This document shows positions 1 through 10,992 of a DNA stretch of 47,664 bases, one piece after another. Position 1 is the first letter of the stretch. Each line of letters opens with the position of its first letter. This stretch comes from an uncultured Burkholderiales bacterium (lineage in GTDB: Bacteria > Pseudomonadota > Gammaproteobacteria > Burkholderiales > Burkholderiaceae_C), in assembly GCA_903894995.1 (NCBI GenBank), contig CAITSG010000081.1, positions 1 through 47,664 of the forward strand. Direction: 5' to 3'. The translations under genes were made by a program, and so were the position numbers. Under the pieces are notes generated by a model. It did not search any database and had not been told where the DNA came from. It saw only the letters and a list, made by a program, of their open reading frames with translations.

Positions 1-833
1 ATGCCGAAGGTCGGAATCCCGGTTTCAATCAACTCGGCAGTTGCCGCAATCGCGTAATCGCAAGGCTGAGGGTCGCCAGGGCCGTTGGACAAAAAGATGC
101 CGTCAGGCTTGTGTTGAAGCACCTCAGCCGCAGGGGTCTTGGCTGGCACGACGGTGACCTTGCAACCGCGCGCGGCCAACATGCGCAAAATGTTTTTCTT
201 CACGCCAAAATCAAAAGCGACCACATGGAACTTCGGCGCAGTCAAGTTGCCGTAACCTTCGCCCAATGTCCACTCGGTTTGTGTCCATTCGTAGGGCTGG
301 GACACGGTCACTTTTTGTGCCAGATCAAGGCCCGCCATGTTGGGTGCCGCTTGGGCGGCAGCCACCGCCTGGTCAATCATGGCTTGCGTGATTTCTTGGC
401 CTTTGGCCAGACCCACGATCGCCCCATTTTGAGCGCCTTTGCTGCGCAAGATGCGTGTGAGTTGACGGGTGTCGATGTTGGCAATGGCCACGGTGCCCGC
501 ATCGACCAAATAGGACGACAAGGTTTGGCTAGAGCGAAAGTTGCTCGCGATCAAAGGCAAATCTTTGATGATCAAGCCAGCGGCATGGACTTGGTCGGCT
601 TCGATGTCTTCCACGTTGACACCGTAGTTGCCGATGTGCGGATACGTCAAAGTGACGATCTGCTGGCAATAGCTGGGGTCGGTGAGGATTTCCTGGTAGC
701 CGGTGAGAGAGGTGTTGAACACCACTTCGCCGACGGTGGAGCCGGTGGCTCCAATCGAGTTGCCGATAAAGACCGTGCCGTCTGCGAGCGCCAAGATGGC
801 GGGGGGGAAAGTTCCCTGAAGAGACAAAAGCAC
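1..833 (-). CDS. carA: Carbamoyl-phosphate synthase small subunit (partial, C-terminus outside window)
   Basis: Reverse-strand translation from a GTG at 833: (M)[54 protein letters not shown]...[16 protein letters not shown]; typical CarA N-terminus and glutaminase region. Confidence 0.93.
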   Translation of the reverse strand, partial: MLLSLQGTFPPAILALADGTVFIGNSIGATGSTVGEVVFNTSLTGYQEILTDPSYCQQIVTLTYPHIGNYGVNVEDIEADQVHAAGLIIKDLPLIASNFRSSQTLSSYLVDAGTVAIANIDTRQLTRILRSKGAQNGAIVGLAKGQEITQAMIDQAVAAAQAAPNMAGLDLAQKVTVSQPYEWTQTEWTLGEGYGNLTAPKFHVVAFDFGVKKNILRMLAARGCKVTVVPAKTPAAEVLQHKPDGIFLSNGPGDPQPCDYAIAATAELIETGIPTFG

Positions 834-1030
834 TGGGTTCTCCGGAATAGTTCGGGTACGCCTCAGCACTCACCAGAGATGTGATCTCTTTTTGGCTGCT
901 TGTTCGAGGATTGGGCCTGAGTTGGACTTTGGCGTACAGGTTGATGCGGGAAAGCCCACTATTATAGCGGACCACTGCTCGTAAACCCTGAACAAACGGC
1001 GCGTCAAGTGTCTTCACCCTGGCTTGTGAC

Positions 1031-1804
1031 TTATAGCGCAACACTCGCACTGGCATACAAACAAATGGCGGCAGCAGTGGCCACATTCAAAGACTCTTCC
1101 CCACCAGGTTGCGCAATGCGCACTGACAACTTCGCCATCGACATCAATGCTTCACTCACACCCTGCCCTTCATGACCAAACACCCAAGCGCATTGGCCAG
1201 GCAACTCGCCTCGCCGAAGCAGTTCGTGAATAAATGGGCCTTGATGCGAACTGGTGGTCAAAATAGGCACTTGCAAAGCGGACACATCGGCTTGGCTGAC
1301 CGACTCCACCAGCTTTAAACCGAAGTGAGCCCCCATTCCAGCCCGGAGGACCTTGGGCGACCACAATGCAGAAGTGCCTTTGATAGCCAAGACTTGACGG
1401 TAACCAAATGCGCAGGCGCAGCGCAAAATGGCCCCCACATTGCCGGCATCTTGCAATCTGTCGAGCACCACAGTGGGCACATCGGGCAAGATCTGCTTTT
1501 CAGCCGCCCAAGGCACCACAAACCCCATGTGAGCAGGCGATTCTAGGCCGCTCAAACCGGCAAACAAGCCATCAGGTAAGACAAACAACTGACCCGTCAA
1601 TCCCGTCCATTGTTCGCCATGTTCGGACCAGAAAGACTCGGTCAGCACCACCTGCAGCGGCCGAACACCTCGCAGAAGCGCCGCACGGCACAAATGGTCC
1701 CCCTCTAGCCAAAACTGCCCTGCTTTGCGGTAGGCCGTGGTTTCTTGGGCCAAACGCCGCCAAGACTTCACATGGGGGTTGTCGCGTGATGTGATCAGCT
1801 GCAT
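1031..1804 (-). CDS. TrmH/SpoU-family RNA 2'-O-methyltransferase
   Basis: ORF 257 aa; SpoU motifs ([44 protein letters not shown]). Confidence 0.85.
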   Translation of the reverse strand: MQLITSRDNPHVKSWRRLAQETTAYRKAGQFWLEGDHLCRAALLRGVRPLQVVLTESFWSEHGEQWTGLTGQLFVLPDGLFAGLSGLESPAHMGFVVPWAAEKQILPDVPTVVLDRLQDAGNVGAILRCACAFGYRQVLAIKGTSALWSPKVLRAGMGAHFGLKLVESVSQADVSALQVPILTTSSHQGPFIHELLRRGELPGQCAWVFGHEGQGVSEALMSMAKLSVRIAQPGGEESLNVATAAAICLYASASVAL

Positions 1805-2418
1805 TGCACACTCCTTGCCACCGGAGCGAATGTCATTCTGTGGCAGTCAGCTGGGCCATGCGCTTGCAAAGCAGCCATGTGCTGAGCGGTGCCATACCCT
1901 TTGTGCTTGTCGAATCCATAGATGGGGTAACGCTCGTGCATTTCTGCGCACAAACGATCGCGGTGCACTTTGGCCAAGATCGAGGCAGCCGAGATAGCCG
2001 GCACCAAAGCATCGCCTTTGACAATGGCCTCGGCCTGCATGGCCAAAGTTGGCAAGCGGTTGCCGTCGACCAAGACCAGCTTGGGCACAAGCCGCAAGCC
2101 TTCTACAGCCCGCCTCATGGCCAGCAGAGTCGCTTGGAGGATGTTGATTTGATCGATTTCATGAACAGACGCTTGGGCGATGGAAAAACACAGTGCACGG
2201 GCGCGTATTTCGTCAAACAAGGCATCACGTCGCTTGACTGTGAGTTTTTTGGAGTCATTCAATCCGCGAATGGGTTTGAGCTCATCCAGAATCACAGCCG
2301 CAGCGACCACCGGGCCAGCCAATGGACCGCGGCCAGCCTCATCCACTCCCGCCATCAGACCCGAGACTTGGAAACGCAAAGCAGACTGATCAGCGCGAGA
2401 GGACTTTTTCGAGGGCAT
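1795..2418 (-). CDS. rnhB: Ribonuclease HII
   Basis: [52 protein letters not shown]; start set at [11 protein letters not shown], overlapping the lpxB end. Confidence 0.95.
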   Translation of the reverse strand: MPSKKSSRADQSALRFQVSGLMAGVDEAGRGPLAGPVVAAAVILDELKPIRGLNDSKKLTVKRRDALFDEIRARALCFSIAQASVHEIDQINILQATLLAMRRAVEGLRLVPKLVLVDGNRLPTLAMQAEAIVKGDALVPAISAASILAKVHRDRLCAEMHERYPIYGFDKHKGYGTAQHMAALQAHGPADCHRMTFAPVARSVQCS

Positions 2419-3568
2419 GGGTAGACAAATCAGCCGTTTGGCGCTGTAAAGACAAATGCATTTGTTGAAAACGGGACTGGATGGCCTCCACCCTGTCCGG
2501 AGCAGACAACCAAGCCAAGCAGGCTTTGGCCAAAGCCTCAGGGGTGCAACGGTCTTGCAGCAATTCAGGCACCACAAAGTCCTGACTGAGGATGTTGGGC
2601 AAACCCACCCAAGGCTGAAGTTGTTGGCGCTTCATGATCTGCCAACTGAGCCAGTTCATGTGGTAACCAATCACCATGGGACGTTTGAACAAAGCCGCCT
2701 CCAGAGTGGCCGTGCCACTGGCAATCAAAGTGACATCACAAGCAGCAAGAGCTGCATGGGATTGACCATTTAGCATCAACAAACCCGGTAAACCGCCCTG
2801 CGCTTGCACCATGGCCTCAAGTCGAGGAAAAAGACGCGGAATGGCTGGCAAGACAAATTGCAGCCCAGGGTTTTGTCGCTGCATGATTTGCGCCGCCTGA
2901 ACAAAACGCGGCGTCAGGTGCTCAATTTCCGATTGGCGACTGCCAGGTAACAAGGCCACCACGGGCCTTTGGGTATCCAAACCCAGCGACACTCGGGCAG
3001 CCAACGGGTCAGGATTCATCGGGATCGTTTGCGCCAAAGGATGCCCGACATAAGTCGCCTCAATCCCAGCTTTGGCCAACAAAGCGGGCTCAAATGGAAA
3101 GATGCACAACATGTGATCGACACTTTGTCGGATTTTTTCGACGCGCTCCGGACGCCAAGCCCAGATGGACGGACAAACAAAGTGCACCGTTGGGATGCCC
3201 GACTGCTTGAGCTTGGCTTCCAGATCCAGATTGAAATCAGGTGCATCGACACCGATGAACACATCCGGCGGCTGATTGAGCAAACGCTCTCGCAACTGAT
3301 TGCGAATAGCCACAATCCCTCGGTAATGGCGTAACACCTCCACATAACCGCGAACAGCCAATTTGTCGTGCGGCCACCAAGCCTCAAAGCCTTGGGCCTG
3401 CATGCTTGGCCCACCAATCCCGTATCCACGAGCCTGCGGCCAGCGCGATTGAAGCCCCTGAATGAGCAAACCCGCCAGCAAATCTCCCGAAGCCTCACCC
3501 GCGACCATGGCAAAGGACAAAGCCCCCGAGGGGGCTTGTGTCAAGGCAACAGACTCCGCCGCTGTCAA
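2390..3568 (-). CDS. lpxB: Lipid-A-disaccharide synthase
   Basis: 392 aa; [76 protein letters not shown] start overlapping the lpxA stop. Confidence 0.95.
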   Translation of the reverse strand: MTAAESVALTQAPSGALSFAMVAGEASGDLLAGLLIQGLQSRWPQARGYGIGGPSMQAQGFEAWWPHDKLAVRGYVEVLRHYRGIVAIRNQLRERLLNQPPDVFIGVDAPDFNLDLEAKLKQSGIPTVHFVCPSIWAWRPERVEKIRQSVDHMLCIFPFEPALLAKAGIEATYVGHPLAQTIPMNPDPLAARVSLGLDTQRPVVALLPGSRQSEIEHLTPRFVQAAQIMQRQNPGLQFVLPAIPRLFPRLEAMVQAQGGLPGLLMLNGQSHAALAACDVTLIASGTATLEAALFKRPMVIGYHMNWLSWQIMKRQQLQPWVGLPNILSQDFVVPELLQDRCTPEALAKACLAWLSAPDRVEAIQSRFQQMHLSLQRQTADLSTHALEKVLSR

Positions 3569-4359
3569 CGCACAATCCCGCGTTGAGGTGAGGCCGCTTT
3601 CAAAAAGTCCAGCATCATGGTCACATCAGCCAGCGATTCAGGCTTGTCATGGGCCAAGTCTTCAATACGCACCATGGCATCACTGAGCGACAAACCATCA
3701 CGGTAAAGCGCTTTGTGCATGGCCTTGACTGCAGCAATGCGTTCGGCTGAAAAACCTCGGCGACGCAAACCCTCAAAGTTCATCGAACGTGCCTGCGCCG
3801 GTTGACCTTGAGCCATGACAAATGGGGGCAGATCGGCAAACAGCAATGAGTTCATGGCTGTAAAACTGTGCGCACCGATTCGACAAAATTGGTGGACCAC
3901 CGTGAATCCACCCAATATCACCCAATCGTCCACCACGACGTGGCCCGCCAACTGGGTGTTGTTAGCAAAAATCGTGTGGTTGCCCACTTGGCAATCATGG
4001 GCCAGATGCACATAAGCCATGATCCAGTTGTCATGGCCAACGGAAGTCACGGCGCGGTCGCCGGGAGATCCAATATTGAAAGTGCAAAACTCTCGGATGG
4101 TGTTGCGGTCACCGATCACCAGCTCACATGGCTCGTTGTTGTATTTTTTGTCTTGGGGCACCGCACCCAGTGAGTTGAACTGAAAAATTCGGTTGTCGCG
4201 CCCAATGGTCGTATGGCCTTCAATCACACAGTGGCTGGCCACCGTGGTGCCTGGACCAATGCGCACATGAGGGCCGATCACGGAATAAGGCCCCACGGAC
4301 ACCGAGCTGTCAAGCTCGGCACCCGGACTGATGATGGCCGTTGAATGGATGTTGCTCAT
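3565..4359 (-). CDS. lpxA: Acyl-[ACP]-UDP-N-acetylglucosamine O-acyltransferase
   Basis: Left-handed beta-helix hexapeptide repeats; [57 protein letters not shown]. Confidence 0.96.
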   Translation of the reverse strand: MSNIHSTAIISPGAELDSSVSVGPYSVIGPHVRIGPGTTVASHCVIEGHTTIGRDNRIFQFNSLGAVPQDKKYNNEPCELVIGDRNTIREFCTFNIGSPGDRAVTSVGHDNWIMAYVHLAHDCQVGNHTIFANNTQLAGHVVVDDWVILGGFTVVHQFCRIGAHSFTAMNSLLFADLPPFVMAQGQPAQARSMNFEGLRRRGFSAERIAAVKAMHKALYRDGLSLSDAMVRIEDLAHDKPESLADVTMMLDFLKAASPQRGIVR

Positions 4360-4364
4360 GGCAT

Positions 4365-4811
4365 TCAAGCCTGCGGAATTTTCCGCATGGTGCACATCAA
4401 CTCGGCCTCGGTCGCAATGTCATCGCCCACCTTGGCGCGCGCTTTGAACTTGAAAATTCCGGACTTCATGCGATCGAGTTCAACTTCCAGGATCAACTGG
4501 TCTCCAGGCTCGACTGGTCGCTTGAAACGCGCACCATCAATGCCCGCAAAGTAATACACGGTCTGGTCATCAGGCGTTTCGCCCAAAGTATCGAACGCCA
4601 ACAATGCCGCTGCTTGCGCCAAAGCTTCGAGCATCAAGACACCCGGCATCACTGGGCGGTGAGGAAAATGACCTTGAAAATGAGGCTCATTGATGGACAC
4701 ATTTTTCAGCGCCTTGATGCGCACGCCCTTTTCGATCTCAAGCACGCGATCCACCAACAAAATGGGGTAACGGTGCGGGAGTTGCTTCAGAATTTGGTGG
4801 ATATCCATCAT
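4365..4811 (-). CDS. fabZ: 3-hydroxyacyl-[ACP] dehydratase FabZ
   Basis: [51 protein letters not shown]. Confidence 0.97.
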   Translation of the reverse strand: MMDIHQILKQLPHRYPILLVDRVLEIEKGVRIKALKNVSINEPHFQGHFPHRPVMPGVLMLEALAQAAALLAFDTLGETPDDQTVYYFAGIDGARFKRPVEPGDQLILEVELDRMKSGIFKFKARAKVGDDIATEAELMCTMRKIPQA

Positions 4812-4813
4812 GT

Positions 4814-5806
4814 TCAGGTTTCCTTGTTATTTTGAATGCCGCTCTCTAGGGCCTTGATTCGCTCACGCAAGCGGGAAAGTTGTTTCAGGCTGGCGGCGTT
4901 CTTTTCCCAATTGGCGTTGCTGTCCAGCGGAAACATCCCGGTGTAGTGTCCAGCTTGATGGATTGAGCGGGTGACCACAGAGGCGGCCGAAATGTGCACA
5001 TGATCGGCCAAACTCAAATGCCCCAGAACAACCGCTCCACCTCCCACCGTGCAATGGGCACCGATTCGTGCACTTCCGGCAACCCCGACGCATCCGGCCA
5101 TGGCCGTGTGATCACCGATGTGCACGTTGTGTCCGATTTGGATCAAGTTGTCGAGTTTGACGCCGTCGCCAATCACGGTGTCGTCCAGTGCACCGCGATC
5201 AATACAAGTGTTGGCGCCAATTTCGACATCGTCGCCAATTCGAACGGCTCCAAGTTGTTCAATTTTTTCCCATTGACCATGATGCAAAGCAAATCCAAAA
5301 CCATCTGCACCAATGACCACCCCCGAATGGATGATGCAACGGGCACCAATGCGGCAACCTTCGCCCAAAGTGACTCTCGATGTGAGTAAGCTTGCAGCAC
5401 CCACTTGAGCGCCGCGCTCGATCACACACAAAGGGCCAATCACCGCATCGTCTGCAATCAACGCCAAGGGATCAATGATCGCCGATGGATGGATCCTAGG
5501 ACCTGGGCTGACAGGCCGACAACATTGCTTCCACAAGCGCGTTAAACGTGCAAAATAAAGGTAGGGGTCGTCCACAACAATCGCAGCAAGACGCTCAACC
5601 ACTGCCGATTCAAAAGCAGGAGAGACGATCACACAGCCTGCTTGGCTTTGGCCTAGCAGGTGGGTGTATTTGGAATGACTGAGAAAACTGATTTGGTCTG
5701 GCCCGGCCGATTCCAACGGCGCGAGACCCACGATTAGAAAATCGGGGCTCCCAAGCAAGCGACCGCCTAGCCGCTCAACAATAAAGCCCAGTGTGAGCAC
5801 GGCCAT
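4814..5806 (-). CDS. lpxD: UDP-3-O-(3-hydroxymyristoyl)glucosamine N-acyltransferase
   Basis: 330 aa hexapeptide-repeat acyltransferase; [48 protein letters not shown]. Confidence 0.96.
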   Translation of the reverse strand: MAVLTLGFIVERLGGRLLGSPDFLIVGLAPLESAGPDQISFLSHSKYTHLLGQSQAGCVIVSPAFESAVVERLAAIVVDDPYLYFARLTRLWKQCCRPVSPGPRIHPSAIIDPLALIADDAVIGPLCVIERGAQVGAASLLTSRVTLGEGCRIGARCIIHSGVVIGADGFGFALHHGQWEKIEQLGAVRIGDDVEIGANTCIDRGALDDTVIGDGVKLDNLIQIGHNVHIGDHTAMAGCVGVAGSARIGAHCTVGGGAVVLGHLSLADHVHISAASVVTRSIHQAGHYTGMFPLDSNANWEKNAASLKQLSRLRERIKALESGIQNNKET

Positions 5807-5827
5807 GGGCTAACGGTCAGCAACCGA

Positions 5828-6346
5828 TTATTTGCCAGCTGAAGCGTTGAGGGCCTTGATCACTTTTTCAGTGATGTCGTGCTTGGGATGGATATAAACA
5901 GCTTCCTGAAAAATCACATCGTATTTTTCTGACTCAGCAACTTGCTTGACAGCACGGTTGGCGCGCTCCACCACAATTTGCTGCTCTTCGTTTTTTCGAG
6001 CGTTCAAGTCTTCCTGAAATTCACGGCGTTTGCGCTGGAATTCACGGTCTTGGTCAACCAATTGTTTTTGTCGTGAGGTCCGCTGTGACTCGGCAAGAGT
6101 TGGCGCTTCTCGCTCAAATTTTTCGGAGGCCAATTTCAGGTTATTGCCTGTGTCGACCAATTCTTTTTCACGACGCGAAAACTCCTGCTCCAACTTGGCT
6201 TGCGCCTGCTTGGCCGTAGCAGCCTCGCGGAAAATCCGCTCTGTGTTGACAAAACCCAGCTTGAAATCTTGAGCCTGAGCCAGGCCGGTAAAGGCAGCCA
6301 CACAGGCCAGCAAGGTCACGGAAAAATATTGACGCAAGGTTTTCAT
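5828..6346 (-). CDS. skp: OmpH/Skp-family periplasmic chaperone
   Basis: Signal peptide (MKTLRQYFSVTLLACVAAFTGLAQAQ), FKLGFVNTERIFREA, charged coiled-coil body; located between lpxD and bamA. Confidence 0.92.
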   Translation of the reverse strand: MKTLRQYFSVTLLACVAAFTGLAQAQDFKLGFVNTERIFREAATAKQAQAKLEQEFSRREKELVDTGNNLKLASEKFEREAPTLAESQRTSRQKQLVDQDREFQRKRREFQEDLNARKNEEQQIVVERANRAVKQVAESEKYDVIFQEAVYIHPKHDITEKVIKALNASAGK

Positions 6347-8649
6347 TAGAAAGAAGTTCCGATTTGGAATTGAAGTCGCTGGATTTTATCGCCAGTCTGC
6401 TGACGCAAAGGTTTTGCCAAAGAAAAACGCAAAGGACCCATGGGAGAAATCCAGCTCAAACCCACACCCGCAGAAGCCCTGAGATCACTCAAAGACACGG
6501 TTTCGTTTTGACCAAAAGCACGACCAACGTCCGTGAAGCCAAAAAGTCGCAATGTTTTATCGTTGCCAGCACCGGGAAAAGGTGTGATGAATTCAGCGTT
6601 CAAAACAATTTTTTTCGGACCTCCAAGATAGATGCCGGAAGTGGTTGAAGCAGGTCCCAAAGTGGACTGCTCAAAGCCACGTACGCTGCCCAAACCACCC
6701 ACATAGAAGTTTTTAAACAAGGGATAGTCTTGCCCCTTGAGGCCCTCACCCCAACCCAAGTCTGTGTTCAGAGCCAAGGTGTATTGTTTGGTGAGCGGGA
6801 AATACTGCTGAAATTGGTAATTGGCACGCACATAACGAACGTCGCCCGCCACACTGACATCGGCATTGAAACGCTGCAAAGAACCACGCGAAGGCACCAA
6901 TGCACTGTCACGGCCGTCACGCGCCCAACCCACGGTCAAGGGCAAAGCAGAACTCTTTTGGCCAAATTTATTGGCATAGTCTTGATACTCAACTGGCAAA
7001 CCAGTCCCCGCTTTGATTTGGGTTTGCTCTGCGTTCACACCCAAAAACACGGTATCGGTTTCAGTCACCGGCACCCCAAAGCGCAAGCCCACGCCAGAGT
7101 TGATCAAACTGTAGGCATCAATGGCCCCCAAGTAAGGACGGGTGGTACGGTGAAAAAGATCCACCGTGCGAGAAATACCATTTTGAGTGAAGTAGGGATC
7201 TGTGGTGCTGAGCACCAAATTTCGGTTGTACTTGCTGGTGTTGACCTCCACGGCGAGGTAATTGCCCGAACCAAAAGCGTTTTCTTGACGAATGCCAAAG
7301 CTCAGCGCAATTTTTTCTGCCGAGGAGAATCCAGCACCTAAAGAGATGCTGCCAGTGGGTTTTTCTGCGACCGTGAACAGCAAATCCACCTGATCAGGCG
7401 CACCCGGTATCTCAACAGTTTCCACATTCACTTCGGTAAAGTAACCCAAACGGTCGACACGGTCACGCGACAATCGAATCTTGTCACCGTCATACCATGC
7501 AGCCTCGAGTTGCCTGAACTCTCGCCGAACCACCTCGTCTCGGGTTCGATTGTTTCCCGCAATCTGAATGCGCCGAACGTAAGCGCGGCGAGAGGGTTCG
7601 GCTTGCAAAACGAACTGAACCCGGTTGTTTTGGCGATCAATCTCAGGGACAACTTCAACACGCGCAAAAGCGAATCCAAATTTTCCAAAAAAGTCTGTAA
7701 ATGCCTTGGTGGTTTCGGCCACGGTCTCGGCGTTGTAAGCCTGACCCACCTTGATTTTCACCAAGGCCTTGAATTCATCGTCTTTTTCCAAGTAATTACC
7801 TTGAAGTTTGACGCCTGAAACCACAAATCGCTCGCCCTCAGTGACGTTGATGGTGATCGACATGTCTTGCTTGTCAGGGGACATCGCCACTTGTGTCGAG
7901 TCAACCTTGAACTCCAGGAAACCGCGGGACAGGTAAAAAGAGCGCAACGCTTCCAGATCTGCGTTGAGCTTTGTTCGGGAATAACGATCGGACTTGGTGT
8001 ACCAACTCATCCATCCACCGGTGTCTAAGTTGAAAAGGTCACGCAAAACTTGGTCAGAAAAAACCTTGTTGCCCACAATGTCGATTTGACCAATCTTGGC
8101 GGGGCCGCCTTCAGTGATTGAAAAAGTCAGATTAACGCGATTGCGATCCAAGGGCGTGGCGGTTGTGACCACCTGAGCGCCGTACAAACTGCGTCCAATG
8201 TATTGACGTTTGAGTTCTTGCTCTGCCTTGTCTGCTAAGGCCTTGTCATAGGGGCGCCCCTCGGACAAACCAACATCTTTCAGGGCCTTGGTCAGAACAT
8301 CTTTGTCAAACTCCTTGAGCCCCAAGAACTCCACCGAAGCGACCGAAGGACGCTCTTCGACCACCACCACCAAGACATCGCCTTGCGTTTCGAGACGTAC
8401 ATCCTTGAACAGGCCCAATGCAAACAAAGCACGAATGGCTGCTGCACCTTGTTCATCAGAGTAACGGTCACCGACCCTGAATGGCAGTGAAGCAAAAACC
8501 GTTCCGGGCTCAATCCGCTGCAACCCTTCCACGCGAATGTCACGGACAGTAAAGGGTTCAACAGCCCAAGCTGGAATGCTGACCAAAGCGCACGCCATCA
8601 ACTTAAAAGCTGCTGGCTGCAAAAGTGAGCGGATGTCAGAAAAATTCAT
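6346..8649 (-). CDS. bamA: Outer membrane protein assembly factor BamA
   Basis: POTRA repeats (FTVRDIRVEGLQRIEPGTVFASLPFRVGD), C-terminal barrel with VRGFEQ and GPLRFSLAKPL...FQIGTSF. Start set at MNFSDIRSLL (8649). Confidence 0.96.
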   Translation of the reverse strand: MNFSDIRSLLQPAAFKLMACALVSIPAWAVEPFTVRDIRVEGLQRIEPGTVFASLPFRVGDRYSDEQGAAAIRALFALGLFKDVRLETQGDVLVVVVEERPSVASVEFLGLKEFDKDVLTKALKDVGLSEGRPYDKALADKAEQELKRQYIGRSLYGAQVVTTATPLDRNRVNLTFSITEGGPAKIGQIDIVGNKVFSDQVLRDLFNLDTGGWMSWYTKSDRYSRTKLNADLEALRSFYLSRGFLEFKVDSTQVAMSPDKQDMSITINVTEGERFVVSGVKLQGNYLEKDDEFKALVKIKVGQAYNAETVAETTKAFTDFFGKFGFAFARVEVVPEIDRQNNRVQFVLQAEPSRRAYVRRIQIAGNNRTRDEVVRREFRQLEAAWYDGDKIRLSRDRVDRLGYFTEVNVETVEIPGAPDQVDLLFTVAEKPTGSISLGAGFSSAEKIALSFGIRQENAFGSGNYLAVEVNTSKYNRNLVLSTTDPYFTQNGISRTVDLFHRTTRPYLGAIDAYSLINSGVGLRFGVPVTETDTVFLGVNAEQTQIKAGTGLPVEYQDYANKFGQKSSALPLTVGWARDGRDSALVPSRGSLQRFNADVSVAGDVRYVRANYQFQQYFPLTKQYTLALNTDLGWGEGLKGQDYPLFKNFYVGGLGSVRGFEQSTLGPASTTSGIYLGGPKKIVLNAEFITPFPGAGNDKTLRLFGFTDVGRAFGQNETVSLSDLRASAGVGLSWISPMGPLRFSLAKPLRQQTGDKIQRLQFQIGTSF

Positions 8650-8859
8650 GGTGCAATCATTAAAAAAACCGGTGTGTGGCGTGGCATCAGTACCGGTCTT
8701 GACCAAACAGTTTTAGTGTCCAATTCTGGGATGACAAACAAGGCATACAGCCTTGATCGACAGAGGGTGCTCACGAACACATTCAAACAACTGAAGATAA
8801 TACATCAGTCCTTCAGTCTCTGAACACCGAGAAATACAGCCTGACATCAGGCCTCAGGC

Positions 8860-10053
8860 TCATGTCAAACGACTGACCCTGCTTTGGGCCACCGCACGAC
8901 TGCGCGTGTCAAGCTCGATCAAGTCATTCAAAGTTTGTGGTGCAGTTGCCGTCCATTCATCCAAGGTCTGACGGTTGACTTGGTGTATTTGATCAAACCT
9001 GATAAGACGGTTCAAAAAGGCCTCAACAGCCACCTCATTGGCCGCATTGAGGACAGCACAGCTGCCAGGTGCCCCATTGAGGGTCTCCCAAGCCAGTTTC
9101 AGGCCAGGAAAACGCTGCAAGTGCTGTTCATCGTCCATGGCTTCAAACGTCATGGCAGGTAAGGAGCGAAAGTCCAACGCTTTGGCACCCGAAACGATCC
9201 GCTCAGGCCAACTCAGACCATAGGCAATGGGAACGCGCATATCGGGCGTTCCCAGTTGGGCCACCACAGAATGGTCTTGAAATTGAACCATGGAATGAAT
9301 CACACTTTGGGGGTGAATCACCACCTCCAATTGCTCCGGCATCACACCAAATAGATAACGTGCCTCAATGACTTCAAGGGCTTTGTTCATCATGGTGGCC
9401 GAATCAACCGATATTTTTCGTCCCATGACCCAGTTGGGATGGGCGCACGCTTGTTCGGGAGTGACATCTCGGAGCGTCTGGGGATCGCGTGTACGAAAAG
9501 GTCCTCCAGAGGCCGTCAAGATGATTTTTTGAACTCGCTGCGGCCAAGTCTTGGGATCTTCGGGCAATGACTGGAAAATAGCGGAATGCTCACTGTCGAT
9601 GGGCAACAAACGTGCCCCTCCTTCTTTGACCGCTGCCAAAAAAACCTCGCCGCCAACCACCAAGGCTTCTTTGTTCGCCAACAGGAGGCGCTTGCCAGCA
9701 CGGGCCGCCGCAATACAAGGCGACAAACCGGCTGCGCCCACAATCGCAGCCATCACGGCATCAACCACAGGGTCACAGGCCACATCAAGCAAAGCTTGCG
9801 CACCCCAAAGTACTTGAACAGGCAAACCTTCGGCCTTGACTCTTTCTGCCAGTTGTCGCCCCGCCGCTTCCTGCGCCATGACGGCAACGGCAGGCTTGAA
9901 CTGTGCGCACTGAGACAACATCAAGTCGACTTGCGTAGACGCTGTCAAGGCATGCAGTCGGAAGGAATGGGGATGCCGACTCAAGACATCCAGCGTGCTG
10001 GTACCAATTGAGCCTGTCGAACCCAAGATGGTGATGATTTGCGGATGGGTCAT
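8860..10053 (-). CDS. dxr: 1-deoxy-D-xylulose 5-phosphate reductoisomerase
   Basis: ITILGSTGSIGTSTLDVL, LLPIDSEHSAIFQSL, LTASGGPFR, HPNWVMGRKISVDSATMMNKALEVIEA, IHPQSVIHSMV. Confidence 0.97.
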   Translation of the reverse strand: MTHPQIITILGSTGSIGTSTLDVLSRHPHSFRLHALTASTQVDLMLSQCAQFKPAVAVMAQEAAGRQLAERVKAEGLPVQVLWGAQALLDVACDPVVDAVMAAIVGAAGLSPCIAAARAGKRLLLANKEALVVGGEVFLAAVKEGGARLLPIDSEHSAIFQSLPEDPKTWPQRVQKIILTASGGPFRTRDPQTLRDVTPEQACAHPNWVMGRKISVDSATMMNKALEVIEARYLFGVMPEQLEVVIHPQSVIHSMVQFQDHSVVAQLGTPDMRVPIAYGLSWPERIVSGAKALDFRSLPAMTFEAMDDEQHLQRFPGLKLAWETLNGAPGSCAVLNAANEVAVEAFLNRLIRFDQIHQVNRQTLDEWTATAPQTLNDLIELDTRSRAVAQSRVSRLT

Positions 10054-10069
10054 TTCATGTTCTCCTGAT

Positions 10070-10918
10070 TCAAAGCCAAACCATCAGCATCATGGCCAAA
10101 GGCAAGGTGGGCAACAAGGCATCTACACGGTCGAGTACACCCCCGTGACCGGGCAGCAAACCCGAACTGTCTTTCATCTTGGCACTGCGCTTGACCAGTG
10201 ATTCCACCAAATCCCCGACCACGCTCATAGCGGTCATGAACAGCAACGCGGGAATGGCGACGCCCCAGCCTTTCGCCCAGAGCAAGGAGTAAAAGCTGAG
10301 CGCCTGAATTTCAAAATGCCGATCAATGGCCACCCAAGTAAAGGCCACCAGAAACACGCCCAACATGCCCCCGAAGACGCCTTCCCAGCTTTTTCCGGGA
10401 CTGATGCTGGGTGCCAACTTGAACGATACCCATCGACCGCCCAAAGCACGACCAAAGAAGAATGCAAATACGTCAGCAGCCCAAACCAAGACCAGCACCG
10501 ACAAAAGGAAATTCACGCCCCTTTGATGGGCTTGTGCCAAGGCCATCCAGGCCAGCGCCAACAAAAACAGACCCACCAGCCAACGCAACGGACGAGGCCA
10601 AATCGCCCAACCGGCAACGCCTCGCTGGATCATCCATGCACCCAACAACACCCACATGGAGCCAGAGAGCCACCACACCCATGCGGGGGTGGATTGAACC
10701 CAGCCTAAATGCTCAGCTAGCGCGCACATCAGTAGGCAAAGTATTGCACCAAGCCATTGCATCCCTGAATTTAAGCCGTTCAAACGCCCCCACTCCCAGG
10801 CGCCAGCCATGATCAAAAGCAAACTCAAGGCCCAAAAAGGCCAAGGTATGGTGGCAAACATGGCGGGCAATAACAAGGCCAACAAGACCAAGGCTGTGAT
10901 GATTCTTTGCTTGAGCAT
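10070..10918 (-). CDS. cdsA: Phosphatidate cytidylyltransferase
   Basis: Multi-TM protein with APSISPGKSWEGVFGG and MSVVGDLVESLVKRSAKMKDSSGLLPGHGGVLDRVDALL; start MLKQRIITALVLL. Confidence 0.95.
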   Translation of the reverse strand: MLKQRIITALVLLALLLPAMFATIPWPFWALSLLLIMAGAWEWGRLNGLNSGMQWLGAILCLLMCALAEHLGWVQSTPAWVWWLSGSMWVLLGAWMIQRGVAGWAIWPRPLRWLVGLFLLALAWMALAQAHQRGVNFLLSVLVLVWAADVFAFFFGRALGGRWVSFKLAPSISPGKSWEGVFGGMLGVFLVAFTWVAIDRHFEIQALSFYSLLWAKGWGVAIPALLFMTAMSVVGDLVESLVKRSAKMKDSSGLLPGHGGVLDRVDALLPTLPLAMMLMVWL

Positions 10919-10927
10919 GCTGACTCC

Positions 10928-10954
10928 AAAAAAAAGGCCGCCAAATGGGCGGCC
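10928..10954 (-). terminator. Intrinsic terminator-like hairpin between frr and cdsA
   Basis: Minus strand: GGCCGCC-CATTT-GGCGGCC-TTTTTTTT, perfect 7-bp stem plus 8-T tract, directly upstream of the cdsA RBS (GGAG). Confidence 0.85.
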
Positions 10955-10992
10955 CGTCATGCCATGGAAACGACCACGGCTACACAAGGCAG

